In this document: positions 23,123 through 34,527 of the stretch, piece by piece
Numbering within the stretch: the first letter of the stretch is position 1
How the letters are laid out: every line of letters starts with the position of its first letter
Source of the DNA: Antedon mediterranea
Taxonomy: Eukaryota > Echinodermata > Crinoidea > Comatulida > Antedonidae
Reading direction: 5' to 3'
DNA: 64,000 nt
Assembly: GCF_964355755.1 (NCBI RefSeq)
Contig: NC_092676.1
Coordinates: forward strand, 17,032,288-17,096,287
Notes under the pieces: model-generated
What the model was told of the DNA's origin: nothing
The model's input: only the letters and a program-made list of their open reading frames with translations
Database searches by the model: none
Made by a program: the position numbers and the translations under genes

Positions 23123-25670
23123 CTCAATGAAGGTGACAGGCAGCAATCTGCATAGAATCTAATGTATTTTATTTATCCTTTCTGTTTTTGAGCATCAATT
23201 TATCAATAATACAATAGTTTTACCAAAAGGTCTCACAATGCTTACAATCGAAATGGTTTAAACTGGTGAAAGTGATCAGTAATTTTTATCATGTGTATCG
23301 ACTACTTTACAATTTTGTCAAGAAAACAAATTATGTCAATATTTTATAACCATTTATAATTTGTGTATTTAAAAACGTAATACAAAACTATGTTCTTACT
23401 TCATAATAGTATCAGTCATAATATCAACTTATTTTTAATTGAAATGTTCCCTGTTCTATACTGTACATGCCTTCACAAGGCTTCTTTAGTCTGTATACAG
23501 CCACCCATGTGAGGGCGGCCACCCATCTATATCTCATTTCTTTTCAACCCAGAATATGAAACATATGTTTATCCATAGGCATACATACAATTTGTTTTAA
23601 TTAATTAACTAAATGAATTGGATTTGAGAAATATATTGTATAATTTGAAATGTTTAATTTAAATTCTGTTATTTTATTTTTAAGGTAATTTCTGTAATTT
23701 GTATATAATGTTTTTCATTAATATAATTTTAAAATATTGTCAATATATGTTTTGAATATACCTTCAAGGCTAAAAATAGAATTGACAACATTTTTTTTTT
23801 GGCTCTAGTCAAGAATTTAAATAAAATGTAATACTTGCCATGACATATTGTTGAGTAGAGTTAATTATCTTTATATTTCATTGAATACCGAGATGTTGAA
23901 TATTAAAATGGTGAGAAATAGATGATGCGTGTGTTAATAAACTTAAGGTAAAGCTAATTTAGTAATTTTTGTTATTGATTTTCTTATATTAAAAAGTTAT
24001 ATTAGATTAATATTTGGGAATTTACAATTTTATAGTGTTTTATTCATAATTTAAAATATTATATTTGCATTAGGGTAGGCCTTCAGGTATGGGAAAGGGG
24101 TTAGGTTTGAATATTTTGCCTGTAGTGTAGTGGGTCTACAAGTTGATTTACCTAAAGTTGACAGTATTTTGATAGCATGCAAGATGCATTATGCATATTT
24201 TATTGCATACTCTTGTGTTTTTCTTCATAAAACCATGGAGTAATGATAAAACTGTTATGGTAGATATCCATAGAGGTAAAAAATAAATAGATATGTTCAC
24301 CTTCATGGTAGATCTCAATTATAACAAAAATAATTGAATGTATTTGTATAAAATGTTTGAATTTACAGAAATAAAGTTGAAGACAAAATTTGTATACTGG
24401 TTGTATCATGACGTTTTATTACATAACATCGTAGCTCGATGCTTTGGATAGTTTACTACACTGTAGTGTAATGTTGTCTTACGTAACACACCCATACGAA
24501 TAATGGAATAATCCTCACATGTGAGGTTTTTTTTCTATAAACAAACGAAACAACGGCGTACCTGGACGACGTGTAAGCATAGGCTAGGCCTCCTCTAGAC
24601 TAGAGTGAAAGAATTGATTAAAATATTACATTATATTTTTATGTTTTTTCCAAGTTAGTTTTTGAAGTAATCTAGGTTAGCAATACCTTCAAGGCCTACC
24701 TACTATACTCTCTACTATTCTAGACTTTAATTTAGGCCTCCTGCTGGTGGGACCTCTCTCTCCTCCTGAGTCCTGCTGCTGCTGTGTGTGTACGTGCAGG
24801 AGGAGGACTGACTGGTCACTGAGTGATACCTGTGTGTTTTAAAGTCTATTTAGTAGGCCTAGCCAAGAAGCCAGGTAGCGTTTGTAGGAGCTAGTTAATA
24901 ATAATCATTTATTGACAATGAATCTAGGCCTAGTTTATGTCGGGTATGGATGGAACCATTGTAATGTATGTAAATGTATGTAAATGTATTGTATGTGGTC
25001 CCGTGGTTAATGCATCATTGAAATATTTCACATGCATTTTGTTAGTGCAATTTGCACAATTTAAATCAAAATACTTATTTCAAATTGCGCAGGAACCTAA
25101 AAAACTTCATGAAAGGCTGCGATCTTCTCGCAGCTGTGTGGATGTGTTTATGATATGATAAGTCAACAATGTTTAGTTTATTTTATTTATTTTATTTTAT
25201 GTCTTTAGGCAATGTGGCCAAGGATTACCAATAGTGAATTAATCACTGTCCTATCAGATAGGTGGTAATCCCCCTGATACAGGGGCTATTGTGTGAACCA
25301 GTTCACCGGGGTAACCCCCTACTCTTTTTCGAATAATGAACTGGGTTCTTTTAAAGTACACACAAGTTATAACTGTGTACACTGGACCTACGGTTTGTAG
25401 TCCTTATCCGAGAAGACTATCAAGTGCAGTTGTGAGTGAATACAGGGCTTCCCCTTTTATGCTTACTACATTTCATGTCATTTTGTGTTCAAATTGCACA
25501 AAGGAAATCTCTGTGAAAATTCAATGAAAACCTTTATTTTTAATTTAAAAACACATTCACCATCACACCTAATAAAATACTGAACTGAATACTAAAATAG
25601 GCCTATCCCACATTTCTCAGGAAACTTTCACATTTGACCTTCTATTTTATAATTTTTTTTAAAGATCAAG

Positions 25671-28600
25671 ATGATGACTTCTTTAAAAGCAAGTTGTGTG
25701 TGGCTTTCTATGGCATTAATCATAGGTGCTATTGCTATTGTATCAACCCAACATCCTGTTCCCACAACTAAAATTACCAGTGTTGTCATCGTTGGGGCTA
25801 CCGGTGACCTAGCTCAACGATATCTGTGGCAAGGATTTTTTAATTTATTTGTAGGTAAGTTTGCATGTTTGTTTTTATACTAATTAAAAGTAAGTATACA
25901 AATACAATTAATATTTATACTATTAAGAAAGCATACAATAATAAATATTGTAATCAATGTGTATTATTTTATAGCACACCCCAGAGGCTACCCTCAACAC
26001 CTTACTCTCTGTGGCAGTTTTCAAATGTTGTCTAAAACATTCCAAGTAAAATTTTACCCACAACCCCAGCATCCCCACCCCATCCCTACCATCACTGCAG
26101 GGAGTTTAAATGTATGTTAAAACCTTCACAGTATTATTGCATATAGACCAATTTAAATACGGTATTGAATACCATACTAATGTTAAAATTCATTTTTTAA
26201 AGAAATGGAATCTGTTGATCATCATCTAAAACTGTATGGTGCCACAAGGGTTAATGCAGAGGAAGGTACAGTACTCCTGAAAAACATTCTCAATGAGCGT
26301 GTTCAGTGTAACAAATTGACAGTCCCAATCCCGTCCAACTGCGAGGATTTGAGAGAAAAATTCCTTTCACGTGTGCAATACAAACAGCTAAAGAAAGCGG
26401 AACAATACCAGGAACTCTGCAAGATGTTTGAAATGGAAGCAGACCAAGAACATGCTAAGGAAAATGGACGTTGGTTTTATCTGTCTGTACCTGCTTTTGC
26501 ATATGCCAATATTGCTGAAAATGTGGGGAGCTGTAAGTATTTTCATGACATCATCATCATCATCATCTTTTATTGAGTCAGCATTTTCCCTTCTTCCAAG
26601 GGTTACTGACTGTCACTCATTCCAGGCTGCTACACCATCTCTCTACTTTTTCCTGTTTTGCGCATCATGTTTCTTCAAACCAACTATCCTGCTTTCTTTC
26701 TATCTTTCTACGTCACCTTTGGCTGACCTCTTTCTCTTCTACCTCCAACTTCTAAATGCACTTATAAATTGAATAAATGTCAACAGTTACTGGCTCCGCA
26801 GCAGTCAATACAATATGTATTATTAAGATATGTATAGTAAAATTGTGGTTTTAATCAACATATCAATGACTTTCAGTTTGCAGACCTACTGTGAGTAATA
26901 CATGGCTGCGTGTTGTCCTTGAGAAGCCCTTTGGGCATGATCTGATGTCAGCCAAAAAGTTGTCTGACCAACTTATGGAACATCTACATGATGAGGAAAT
27001 GTATAGAATTGACCATTATCTTGGAAAAACAGGTACATATTTAAAATCCTATTGGTTTAGTCCAATGTTCCACAAACTTCCTAAGCACCACATGTTAGGT
27101 CCTAAGAACAAATGCATGTAGGAAAATTAAAAAAAATGTTTGAGGATTGCTGGGTTAGACAAATTTAAGCATAAGTATCATTATAATTTGATAAGCTACA
27201 GTACTTGATATGAACAAACATTACTTATGAAATGAAATAAATTCTAGGATATATACTTGCTTGGCACCACAAAAGTTTGCAATGTTTAATATTGTATAAG
27301 AAGCAACTTTTGTTCTATATTAATTTGAGTTTAAATGTAAATTGTATGTTTCTTGAACCAGGAGTATCTTCGATTTTGCTATTCCGACAGCTCAATCAAG
27401 ATAAGTACGAACAAATTTGGAATAAGCATCATGTGGAAAGAGTTGAAATAGTTATGAAAGAAAAACTTGATGTCACAGGTAAGTACAACCAATACCCTAC
27501 CTATAAAGCATTGTTCCAAAAGACATGTTCTAAATGTAAATCACCTACTGTACATTATCTTATGCTCTGTCTACACTATCAAACTTTATGTGACAAAAAC
27601 ACATACTCTGCCCATACTGTTGGACATGATGACATCATATCACTACCTATTTGGGCACATCACACTTTTTTTGTCAAATTAGTTTGATAGTGTATACAGA
27701 GCGTTATACCTTATACTGTGTAACACCTACATTCACATTTCAGTAATTCGTATTATTTATTGTTGATACAGGTCGTTTTAGTTTTTATAATGAGTATGGA
27801 GTTATACGAGATGTCATGCAGAACCATCTGACAGAAATATTAGCACTTATTGCCATGGAAATACCAGCAGATATCAGTTCACCTGAACAGCACAGATTTG
27901 AGAAAATTAATCTTATGAACAAAATCCAGCCAATCAGAAAACAGCATGCAGTGATTGGTCAGTATAAAGCCTACCAGGAAGAGCTACGGGATGAACTAGG
28001 TAAGGCAGACAACTTCACAAGTCTTGTTCCAACATTTGCAGGTGTCACGTTATTTATAAATTCTCCTAGATGGTTTGGTGTTCCCTTTGTGTTGGTCTCT
28101 GGTAAAAAGATGGACTCAAAATCTGGTTACGCAAGAATAGTATTTAAACAAAACAATTTCTGTGTAAATGATGGCGGGATAGAGGGTGATTGTGGCACTA
28201 AACAAATTGTTATATACACTGGTGGTACAGGAGAAACCAAACCAATGCTTTTGGTAAGTAAAAATCTTCTTCGACCAAATGTTTTTGCAGACTGGACAAC
28301 AAAATATTCATTCGAAGACCAGAATTTATTTGGTTCTGATTTCAAAGACTTCAATCATTATTCTCCACCTGTTGAAGCAGATGCCTACTCAGCTCTTTTA
28401 CGATCTTGCTTCCTTGGAGAAAAGCAAAATTTCATTGCTTCTGATGACCTAATGCAGTCTTGGAAAATATGGTCACCACTTCTAAAAGATCTCGAAGGTA
28501 CCATTCCACGAGAATACCCAGGAGGAATCAATAATGGAGAAATCTTAGATTTTGTTTCTTTAACTTCTGGCACTCAGTTTGTAACACAGCAGAATGAACC

Positions 28601-29363
28601 ACTGTTTGAAAACAGATATCAACACAATATTGCATTTAAAACTTCAACATTTAGAAATGAGTTTTTAGTATCTGGTGAAGCCAAACAAGTAATAGAAGCG
28701 CTTGCTGTGGATATATATAATTCTTCAATCTTCAGTATTAAGTCGCGAGGATATTTCCACCTGGCACTTTCTGGTGGGAAGAGTCCAGTTCCATTGTTTC
28801 ATGAACTTTCCCAATTGGACAGCTTCCCTTGGAGAGACACTCATATTTGGTTGGTTGATGAAAGGTGTGTAGATTTTGATGACGACAACTCAAATTTTAA
28901 ATCACTGACTAAGAATTTGATAGACTACATTAGCATCCCGTATAGGAATGTGCATCCGATGCCAATAACTGGTGTATGGGAGAATTGTGACAAGGAACAA
29001 AGTATCTACTATGACAATGACATCAGAAAGAGGACAAATGGCATATTTGATTACATTGTTTTAGGCTTGGGAAAAGATGGACACACCGCTTCACTCTTCC
29101 CCCACAGCACAGCGCTTGAAGAAGACCGCCAGTTTGTCAGTGTCACCGTAAATCCATCAGATGGTTCTAGCCGACTTTCTCTTACATACCCATGTTTGAA
29201 TGCTGCCAGAACAGTATCCGTTTTAGTTACAGGTGCAGATAAAGTAGACATTGTCAATAGAATAAAAGGTGGTATTGTTGATAAAATGAACTTGCCTGTA
29301 ACAGGTGTGTCACCTGATTCAGGAGTCAGGTGGTATATAGATGATGGAGCTCTAACCGGTTAA
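25671..29363 (+). CDS. H6PD: GDH/6PGL endoplasmic bifunctional protein (hexose-6-phosphate dehydrogenase)
   Basis: Exons: 25671-25854, 26203-26532, 26877-27032, 27362-27478 and 27772-29363, giving 792 residues, almost the vertebrate length. The N terminus is a signal peptide (hydrophobic stretch about 9-24), fitting the ER lumen. There the enzyme oxidises glucose 6-phosphate with NADP+ and hydrolyses the lactone, supplying lumenal NADPH (family knowledge). Visible motifs are the dinucleotide site GATGDLA (42-48), the G6PD catalytic RIDHYLGK (215-222), [11 protein letters not shown]-like [11 protein letters not shown] just after it, and the C-terminal G6PD region with [10 protein letters not shown]. 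The lactonase domain starts around residue 550 with LALSGGKSP (about 593), LVDERCV and [12 protein letters not shown]. All splice junctions are phase 1. No KDEL-type tail is seen; the protein ends DDGALTG. Two ATGs abut at the start; the first was taken. Confidence 0.95.
27563..27705. mobile_element. MITE family B copy in H6PD intron 4
   Basis: A good copy: GCTCTGTCTACACTATCAAA at the left and TTTGATAGTGTATACAGAGC at the right, with GGACATGATGACATCATATC and GGGCACATCACAC inside. About 140 bp, non-coding. Confidence 0.85.
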
Positions 29364-30071
29364 ACATAAACCACTACTACAGCTTGGTAAGACACTGTTG
29401 AGTAACATACAATGTTACTGTAAAATATAAAAACATCTGAAAAAGTGGGTGTATGGGATATATCTTTTTAAATCCCTCATTGGACACTACCAAAATAGTC
29501 CACTTTATTACTGTAGTATTGAATAACACAGTTCCGTAGCCAAGAGAATTAAAGTGGTGCAGTTGTCATAACAAGAAGGACCAATCCCCTATGCAGGCAA
29601 AAATGGTTGAAACCTCACCAACCATACTGGGGGGCTACGGCCCTGCTTCAGGAACAAAGTGTCCCCTTAATAGAGGTTGGACATAGCGTTAACATATATA
29701 TTTTCCCTGATCATTTCATGGGAAAGTGTCTGATTCTATTGTTTTGAATTAAGTAGACAGACCATTTCTTTCTGCAACAACCTGTCTATTCAATATTATT
29801 GACCTTGAACAAATTAACAGAAACGCTTGAAATACATTCATAACATTTATTTGTATCAAATAGTTTAGTAAAGAAAGCAGTATGCAATTTGATTTGTTTA
29901 AAATTAAGAAAATGTAAAAGAAAAGAAAATATACTATGCAAGTTCTGTAAAAATGTATAGTAATCTAGTGCTAAAAACGTTGCTAGGAACAAAAGCAAAA
30001 TATCTATAATATATTTTAGATTTTTTTTAAATGCAGACAAATTTGAAGAAAAAGCATTAAATCCAATAAAA
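29364..30071. other. H6PD 3' flank up to the Gypsy insertion
   Basis: No coding region. It includes the H6PD 3' UTR; no unambiguous poly(A) site was chosen. It ends at the left target duplication AGGTC (30072-30076). Confidence 0.5.
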
Positions 30072-30076
30072 AGGTC
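30072..30076. repeat. Left target-site duplication AGGTC
   Basis: AGGTC directly abuts the LTR and is repeated at 36356-36360 on the other side, the 5-bp duplication typical of Gypsy integrases. Confidence 0.9.
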
Positions 30077-30432
30077 TGTAACGGTAGTCGTGTCGAGGGC
30101 CAAGACAATAACGATGGCACACAATTATTCAATGTACAAAATATAATATTTATTCAATCAAAAAGTAATATTATAAAACAATGTGAAACGTAGTGATTCT
30201 GACTGATGTTATAGTCTCAAGAATCAATACCCGAACTAACTAACTTAACTACAAAACATATATTTATATTAAGGGGACAGGAAGGATGACTAATTAAATG
30301 GTACCACATCCTGATTGACTTTCCTTGGAAGACCCACCTCAGGAATGTAGTGTTCCAAGTTAAGTAGGCATCGGGGAGAGTAAGGGGTGAATAGCCTGTG
30401 TGACTAATAGGGTTTGGTCCCACCATGTTACA
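30077..30432 (-). repeat. 3' LTR of the Gypsy element
   Basis: A 356-bp LTR beginning TGTAACATGG and ending CGTTACA in transcript orientation (TG...CA). A short 69-codon frame present in both LTRs is simply part of the repeat. Confidence 0.95.
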
Positions 30433-30443
30433 TTCCCCCGCTC
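30433..30443 (-). other. Polypurine tract
   Basis: On the minus strand GAGCGGGGGAA lies immediately upstream of the 3' LTR, the expected plus-strand priming site. Confidence 0.85.
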
Positions 30444-31224
30444 GTCAATTCGAAGCCGTGTCTTCGAAACCAACGAGTCACTGAGCCAAAAATGTATTGA
30501 GAAACAAACTTAACTACGAACATCGTAAATCTAAACAAAAGAAAAAGTAACGCAAATCGTCACAAATCAATAAATCGGCAAACGTGGCAAAACATACAAA
30601 AGTAAAAGTAAAATTGGTAAAAGTTCTCAAATTAAAAGTCATAATAACAATATAAAGCGTTCATAATAATATATAGCTCAGCAAACATGTTCAGTTGAAA
30701 ATGAAAGTCAGCAGGACATAAATGTAGGAACTCCTGTATTTACTCCTGATGGATCCATCAATCAGCTGTTGCCTAGAAACAAGTTGACCTGCTTCCCAAA
30801 ATTCAGTTCATAACAAAAAAATTTGAGAACGACATAACTGCAGTTGACTGTCCACTATATCTTGAAGAAAATCTTTAAAAAGTGTACATTTCTGGATTCA
30901 AGTTTCTCATCAATCCGAGGAATAAAGTGAAATAGTTTATCAATAAGTAATTCTCATGTAAGTGTTAAAAGTTTCTTGTGATCCATTATAATTAACTTCA
31001 TTCAGGGAACATAGTTGTGAAAAGCTTCTTGTACCCAATGGGCAGGAGGGGAGAACCAATAAAACACAATTCAACATACACATCATCATGACAGTGGCAG
31101 TAAACTTAATACTACATTTAACTAAATCCAATCTGATAAGCAAATAACAAGATGAAATTGATTTTACAAAATTATTGAAAAAGACACTGTACATAAGGTG
31201 TAAAAATAAAGTATCCTAACATAA
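30444..31224 (-). other. Gypsy element 3' non-coding region
   Basis: About 780 bp between the pol stop and the polypurine tract. A hydrophobic 84-codon frame at 31194-30940 has no recognisable motif and is probably chance; no env-like protein is present. Confidence 0.6.
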
Positions 31225-34200
31225 TTAGATTCGAGACAAAGCATCAGCATTAGTATTATGTGATCCTTTCTTATATTGAACAGTAAAACTATAAGGCTGT
31301 AAAGTCAAACTCCATCTAGTAAGACGAGGATTTGTAGTTTTCATTTGATCCAGCCATTTAATAGCTTTGTGATCTGTTTGTACTATAAAGGGCCGACCAT
31401 ATAAATAAACATGAAATTGTCGTATGGCCCACAAAATAGCTAAGCATTCTTTTTCCATAATCCCATAGTTTTCTTCACACGGAGTTAATTTCTTACTTAA
31501 ATAGGCAACAGGGTGTTCATGTTCATTATCGTCACATTGGGTCAAGACTGCGCCGATAGCTTGATTGCTAGCGTCACATTGTAGGATAAATTGTTTATCA
31601 AAATTTGGGCTTACTAATACAGGGGAATCGGTCAATTTTGTTTGTAAGGTTCTAAAGGAAGTTTCCATTTGCTCCGACCAGTTAACATTATTAGGGGATG
31701 ATTTCCGAGTGGCCTCAGTCAGGGGGAGCGCAATTTGGGAAAAGTCAGGGATGAATTTCCGATAATAATTAGCAAGGCCTAAGAATGCCCGGATATTGGT
31801 TTTGGTTATGGGGCGGGGATAGTTCTGTAAAGCAGATAATTTATCCGGACTGGGTCTTACTAGGCCGTTTCCAATTACATGACCCAAATATGACACAGTT
31901 TCCTGGGCTATCTCACACTTAGTAGGTTTTACTGTGAGGCCTGCTGCGTTTATCCTATCTAGTACTTCAGTTATGTGGAGTAAGTGGGAATTCCAGTCGG
32001 TACTAAATATCGCAATGTCATCTAAATAAGCACGGGCAAAACATTCAGTGCCCCTTAGAATGTTATCCATTAGTCTCTGAAAGGTACCTGGGCTATTAGC
32101 CATGCCAAATGGCATAACTTTGTATTGGTATTGGCCCCATGGTGTAATAAATGCAGACTTAAGTTTAGCTTCATCAGTCAGAGCTATTTGGTAATACCCT
32201 TGTGTTAGATCAAGTTTAGTAATGAATTTGGCATTACCGACCTTATCAATGATATCATCTATACGGGGCATAGGGTATGGGTCAATAATGGTGATTTTGT
32301 TTAATTCCCTGTAATCGGTACAAATACGTAGTGATCCATCCGGTTTTGGAACAGAAACAATGGGGGCAGCCCATGGGCTTGTCGATGGTTCAATAATACC
32401 ATTATCATGCATGTGTTGTATTTGTAATTTGACTTGGTCTTCTAATGCATAAGGGATTCTATAGGCTTTTTGTCTTATTGGGGTATCTGTTGTCGTACGG
32501 ACTTCATGTTTTACCATATCTGTTCTACCTGGGATATCTGTAAACATAAATCGTTTTGAGGAGAAGATATGGTGAAGGTCATCTTTCTGGGAAGGGGTAA
32601 GATAGCCCGGGATATCAATGTCTTTATAGGATTGGGCCTGGGAAGTGGCGGGGCCTGGTGGCTCAGGGGGAAACCAATCGTCTGGATCGGGGTCAGGGGC
32701 AGTGTACATACAATCATTGTTTTGTTTCTGTGGACGTTCGTTGTATAATCGTAGTAAATTAATGTGGTATGTTTTGTGTTTGTTACCAACTAGTATTTCA
32801 TAATTAACATCACTGAAAACTTTAGAGATAGGATAGGGACCTTGCCATTTAGATTTAACTTTCGATGTGTCATCTGGGAGGAGAATTAATACTTTCTGTC
32901 CCACCTTAAATTTTCGAGGCAATGTTTTCTTATCATAATAATGTTTCTGTTTCGCTTGGGCTTGTTTAAGGTTGGTTCTAGCAATGTCATTAACAACCCT
33001 TAATTTGTCTTGTAAGTCACTTATGTAATGAGAAATAGGTTGTTTGTTGTCTATCGTGTTTGTCATGCTGTCCTTTAAAAGTCGAAGTGGTGTTTTAACT
33101 TCGTGGGCAAATACAAGTTCAAAGGGTGTGAATCCTGTTGATTCATGTTGGGCATCGCGGTATGCGAATAGAAATAAAGGAACATATCTATCCCATTCAT
33201 CAAATTGTTCTGGGGCGAGAGACTTTATCATATTTTTCATTGTCCCATTAAACTTCTCGACAAGACCATTTGTTTGCTGGTGAAAAGGGGTAGACGTCAT
33301 CTGTTCAATTTGTAATAAGTCTGATAATTGTTTCATCAGTCGTGAAGTGAAGTTTGTGCCCTGATCGGATAGGATTTGTGATGGGAATCCAAAATCTTTG
33401 AACACCAATATCAATGCATCGGCCACAGTTTTGGCTTCAATATTACTAAGGGGCACAGCAAAAGGGAATCGAGTGGCATAGTCGCAAATTGTCAGTATAT
33501 AGGCTTTTCTGTTTTTCGAACGTTTAAGTGGGCCTAGAATGTCAATTCCTACTTTGGAGAATGGTTGACCGACAATTTCTATGGGTTTCATGGGGGCCTT
33601 ACTATACGTATTAGCATGGGCTGTTTTCTGACATATGTCGCATGTTCTACAGTACGTAGCAACATCCGAAAAAATACCTGGCCAATAAAAGGATTGTAGG
33701 ATACGTTGTGTTGTTTTGTTTACACCGAGGTGGCCGGATGTTGGGTTGTCATGGGCTAAGGAAAGTATAGTCGGGCGATAAATTGTGGGCAATACGATTT
33801 GTTCTAGGCCAGGGAGATTAACACTGGTCTTAATAGATTTCCATTTTCTAAATAATATATCATCTTTCAAATAAAAGCATACACGATGAGAATTAATTTG
33901 GTCAAAAGAGACAGTTCTATCATGTATTATGGTGCTAATGGTTTTATCTTCTTTTTGTTGATGTGCAAGTTGGTGTGGTGTTGTTTTGATGTCCAAAGGT
34001 GAATGATCGGTAATGTGGGCAGTGGTAGTGTTGTCATTTTTCTTTACAATTCGGGACGATCTTGGGGAAGGTTTAAGTGGTAGGGCATCAGGGATTGGGG
34101 ACGTTTTAACATTAAGGGCAGCAGCTAAATTAATAGCCTCTTGTCTTTCTTGGTCATGGGCTTGTTTTCTGGTAATAGCTAGTATAGAAGGGGGCCATGT

Positions 34201-34521
34201 GACGTCGTTTGGGTTACCGGTCATAACTTCGTTGCCAAGTAATAAGTCTTTAGGGGTGTCATTACTCACGGCTGCCTTTAATTTTCCTCTATAGGCCTTA
34301 CAATCAATATGTACGTGTACAACTGGGAGGGTTATGCATTGACCAGTAAAGCCTTGTACGGTGACAGTTTCACTGGTATAATCCTTGGGTTTAACAAAAG
34401 TACTTTTTACAATGCTTTGGGAGCACCCAGTGTCTCTAAGTATTTCAGCCTGTATGTTGTTAATTGTACCAGACAGTAACCATGGGCTGGTCCCACAATT
34501 GTGTTTAATATACAGGCCTAG
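31225..34521 (-). CDS. pol: Gypsy pol: protease, integrase, reverse transcriptase, RNase H
   Basis: Open without interruption from just after the gag stop to 31225, in the same frame as gag, so about 1100 codons. In order: retropepsin (RDTGCSQS at about 34402-34379, closing with DLLLGNEV); integrase zinc finger (H...H, then CRTCDIC), catalytic core with GIDILG, LSDQGTNF and GLVEKFN (D, D, E) and a GPYPISKV module; then a linker; reverse transcriptase with TKLDLTQGYYQI and active-site AYLDDIAIF; RNase H with LQCDAS, EKECLAI and TDHKAI. It ends NADALSRI. Gypsy families normally place integrase last; here it is before RT. There is no ATG between the gag stop and the protease, so expression by readthrough of that UGA is the simplest reading. 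Confidence 0.95.
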   Translation of the reverse strand, partial: LGLYIKHNCGTSPWLLSGTINNIQAEILRDTGCSQSIVKSTFVKPKDYTSETVTVQGFTGQCITLPVVHVHIDCKAYRGKLKAAVSNDTPKDLLLGNEVMTGNPNDVTWPPSILAITRKQAHDQERQEAINLAAALNVKTSPIPDALPLKPSPRSSRIVKKNDNTTTAHITDHSPLDIKTTPHQLAHQQKEDKTISTIIHDRTVSFDQINSHRVCFYLKDDILFRKWKSIKTSVNLPGLEQIVLPTIYRPTILSLAHDNPTSGHLGVNKTTQRILQSFYWPGIFSDVATYCRTCDICQKTAHANTYSKAPMKPIEIVGQPFSKVGIDILGPLKRSKNRKAYILTICDYATRFPFAVPLSNIEAKTVADALILVFKDFGFPSQILSDQGTNFTSRLMKQLSDLLQIEQMTSTPFHQQTNGLVEKFNGTMKNMIKSLAPEQFDEWDRYVPLFLFAYRDAQHESTGFTPFELVFAHEVKTPLRLLKDSMTNTIDNKQPISHYISDLQDKLRVVNDIARTNLKQAQAKQKHYYDKKTLPRKFKVGQKVLILLPDDTSKVKSKWQGPYPISKVFSDVNYEILVGNKHKTYHINLLRLYNERPQKQNNDCMYTAPDPDPDDWFPPEPPGPATSQAQSYKDIDIPGYLTPSQKDDLHHIFSSKRFMFTDIPGRTDMVKHEVRTTTDTPIRQKAYRIPYALEDQVKLQIQHMHDNGIIEPSTSPWAAPIVSVPKPDGSLRICTDYRELNKITIIDPYPMPRIDDIIDKVGNAKFITKLDLTQGYYQIALTDEAKLKSAFITPWGQYQYKVMPFGMANSPGTFQRLMDNILRGTECFARAYLDDIAIFSTDWNSHLLHITEVLDRINAAGLTVKPTKCEIAQETVSYLGHVIGNGLVRPSPDKLSALQNYPRPITKTNIRAFLGLANYYRKFIPDFSQIALPLTEATRKSSPNNVNWSEQMETSFRTLQTKLTDSPVLVSPNFDKQFILQCDASNQAIGAVLTQCDDNEHEHPVAYLSKKLTPCEENYGIMEKECLAILWAIRQFHVYLYGRPFIVQTDHKAIKWLDQMKTTNPRLTRWSLTLQPYSFTVQYKKGSHNTNADALSRI

Positions 34522-34527
34522 TCATTG
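34518..34527 (-). promoter_or_regulatory. Candidate stop-readthrough signal, CAA-UGA-CUAG
   Basis: The gag stop reads CAA TGA CTA G. UGA followed by CUA(G) is an established leaky-stop context in several viral and cellular mRNAs. As gag and pol are in one frame and pol has no start of its own, this site is the probable control point for Gag-Pol synthesis. No experimental support is visible here. Confidence 0.75.

Larger units (their letters stand above)
22321..25670. other. Intergenic between the ankyrin gene and H6PD
   Basis: No coding region seen. It holds a family A copy (22418-22552), two short family B derivatives at 22845-22921 and 23033-23122, AT-rich sequence at 23200-24400, a TAGGCCTA-rich block at about 24575-24890 near the expected H6PD promoter, and a dispersed repeat at about 25200-25440. 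A similar block (GTAACCCCCTACTCTTTTT, GAACTGGGTTCTT, then a GGACCTACGGTTT-like stretch) occurs at about 48860-48960. A TTTTTTTTAAAG acceptor-like site just before the H6PD ATG suggests an upstream non-coding exon. Confidence 0.5.

Noticed and set aside
30940-31194. Hydrophobic 84-codon frame after pol, considered as an env remnant
   Set aside because: No signal peptide, glycosylation pattern, furin site or fusion-like motif; too short, and Gmr1-type elements lack env.
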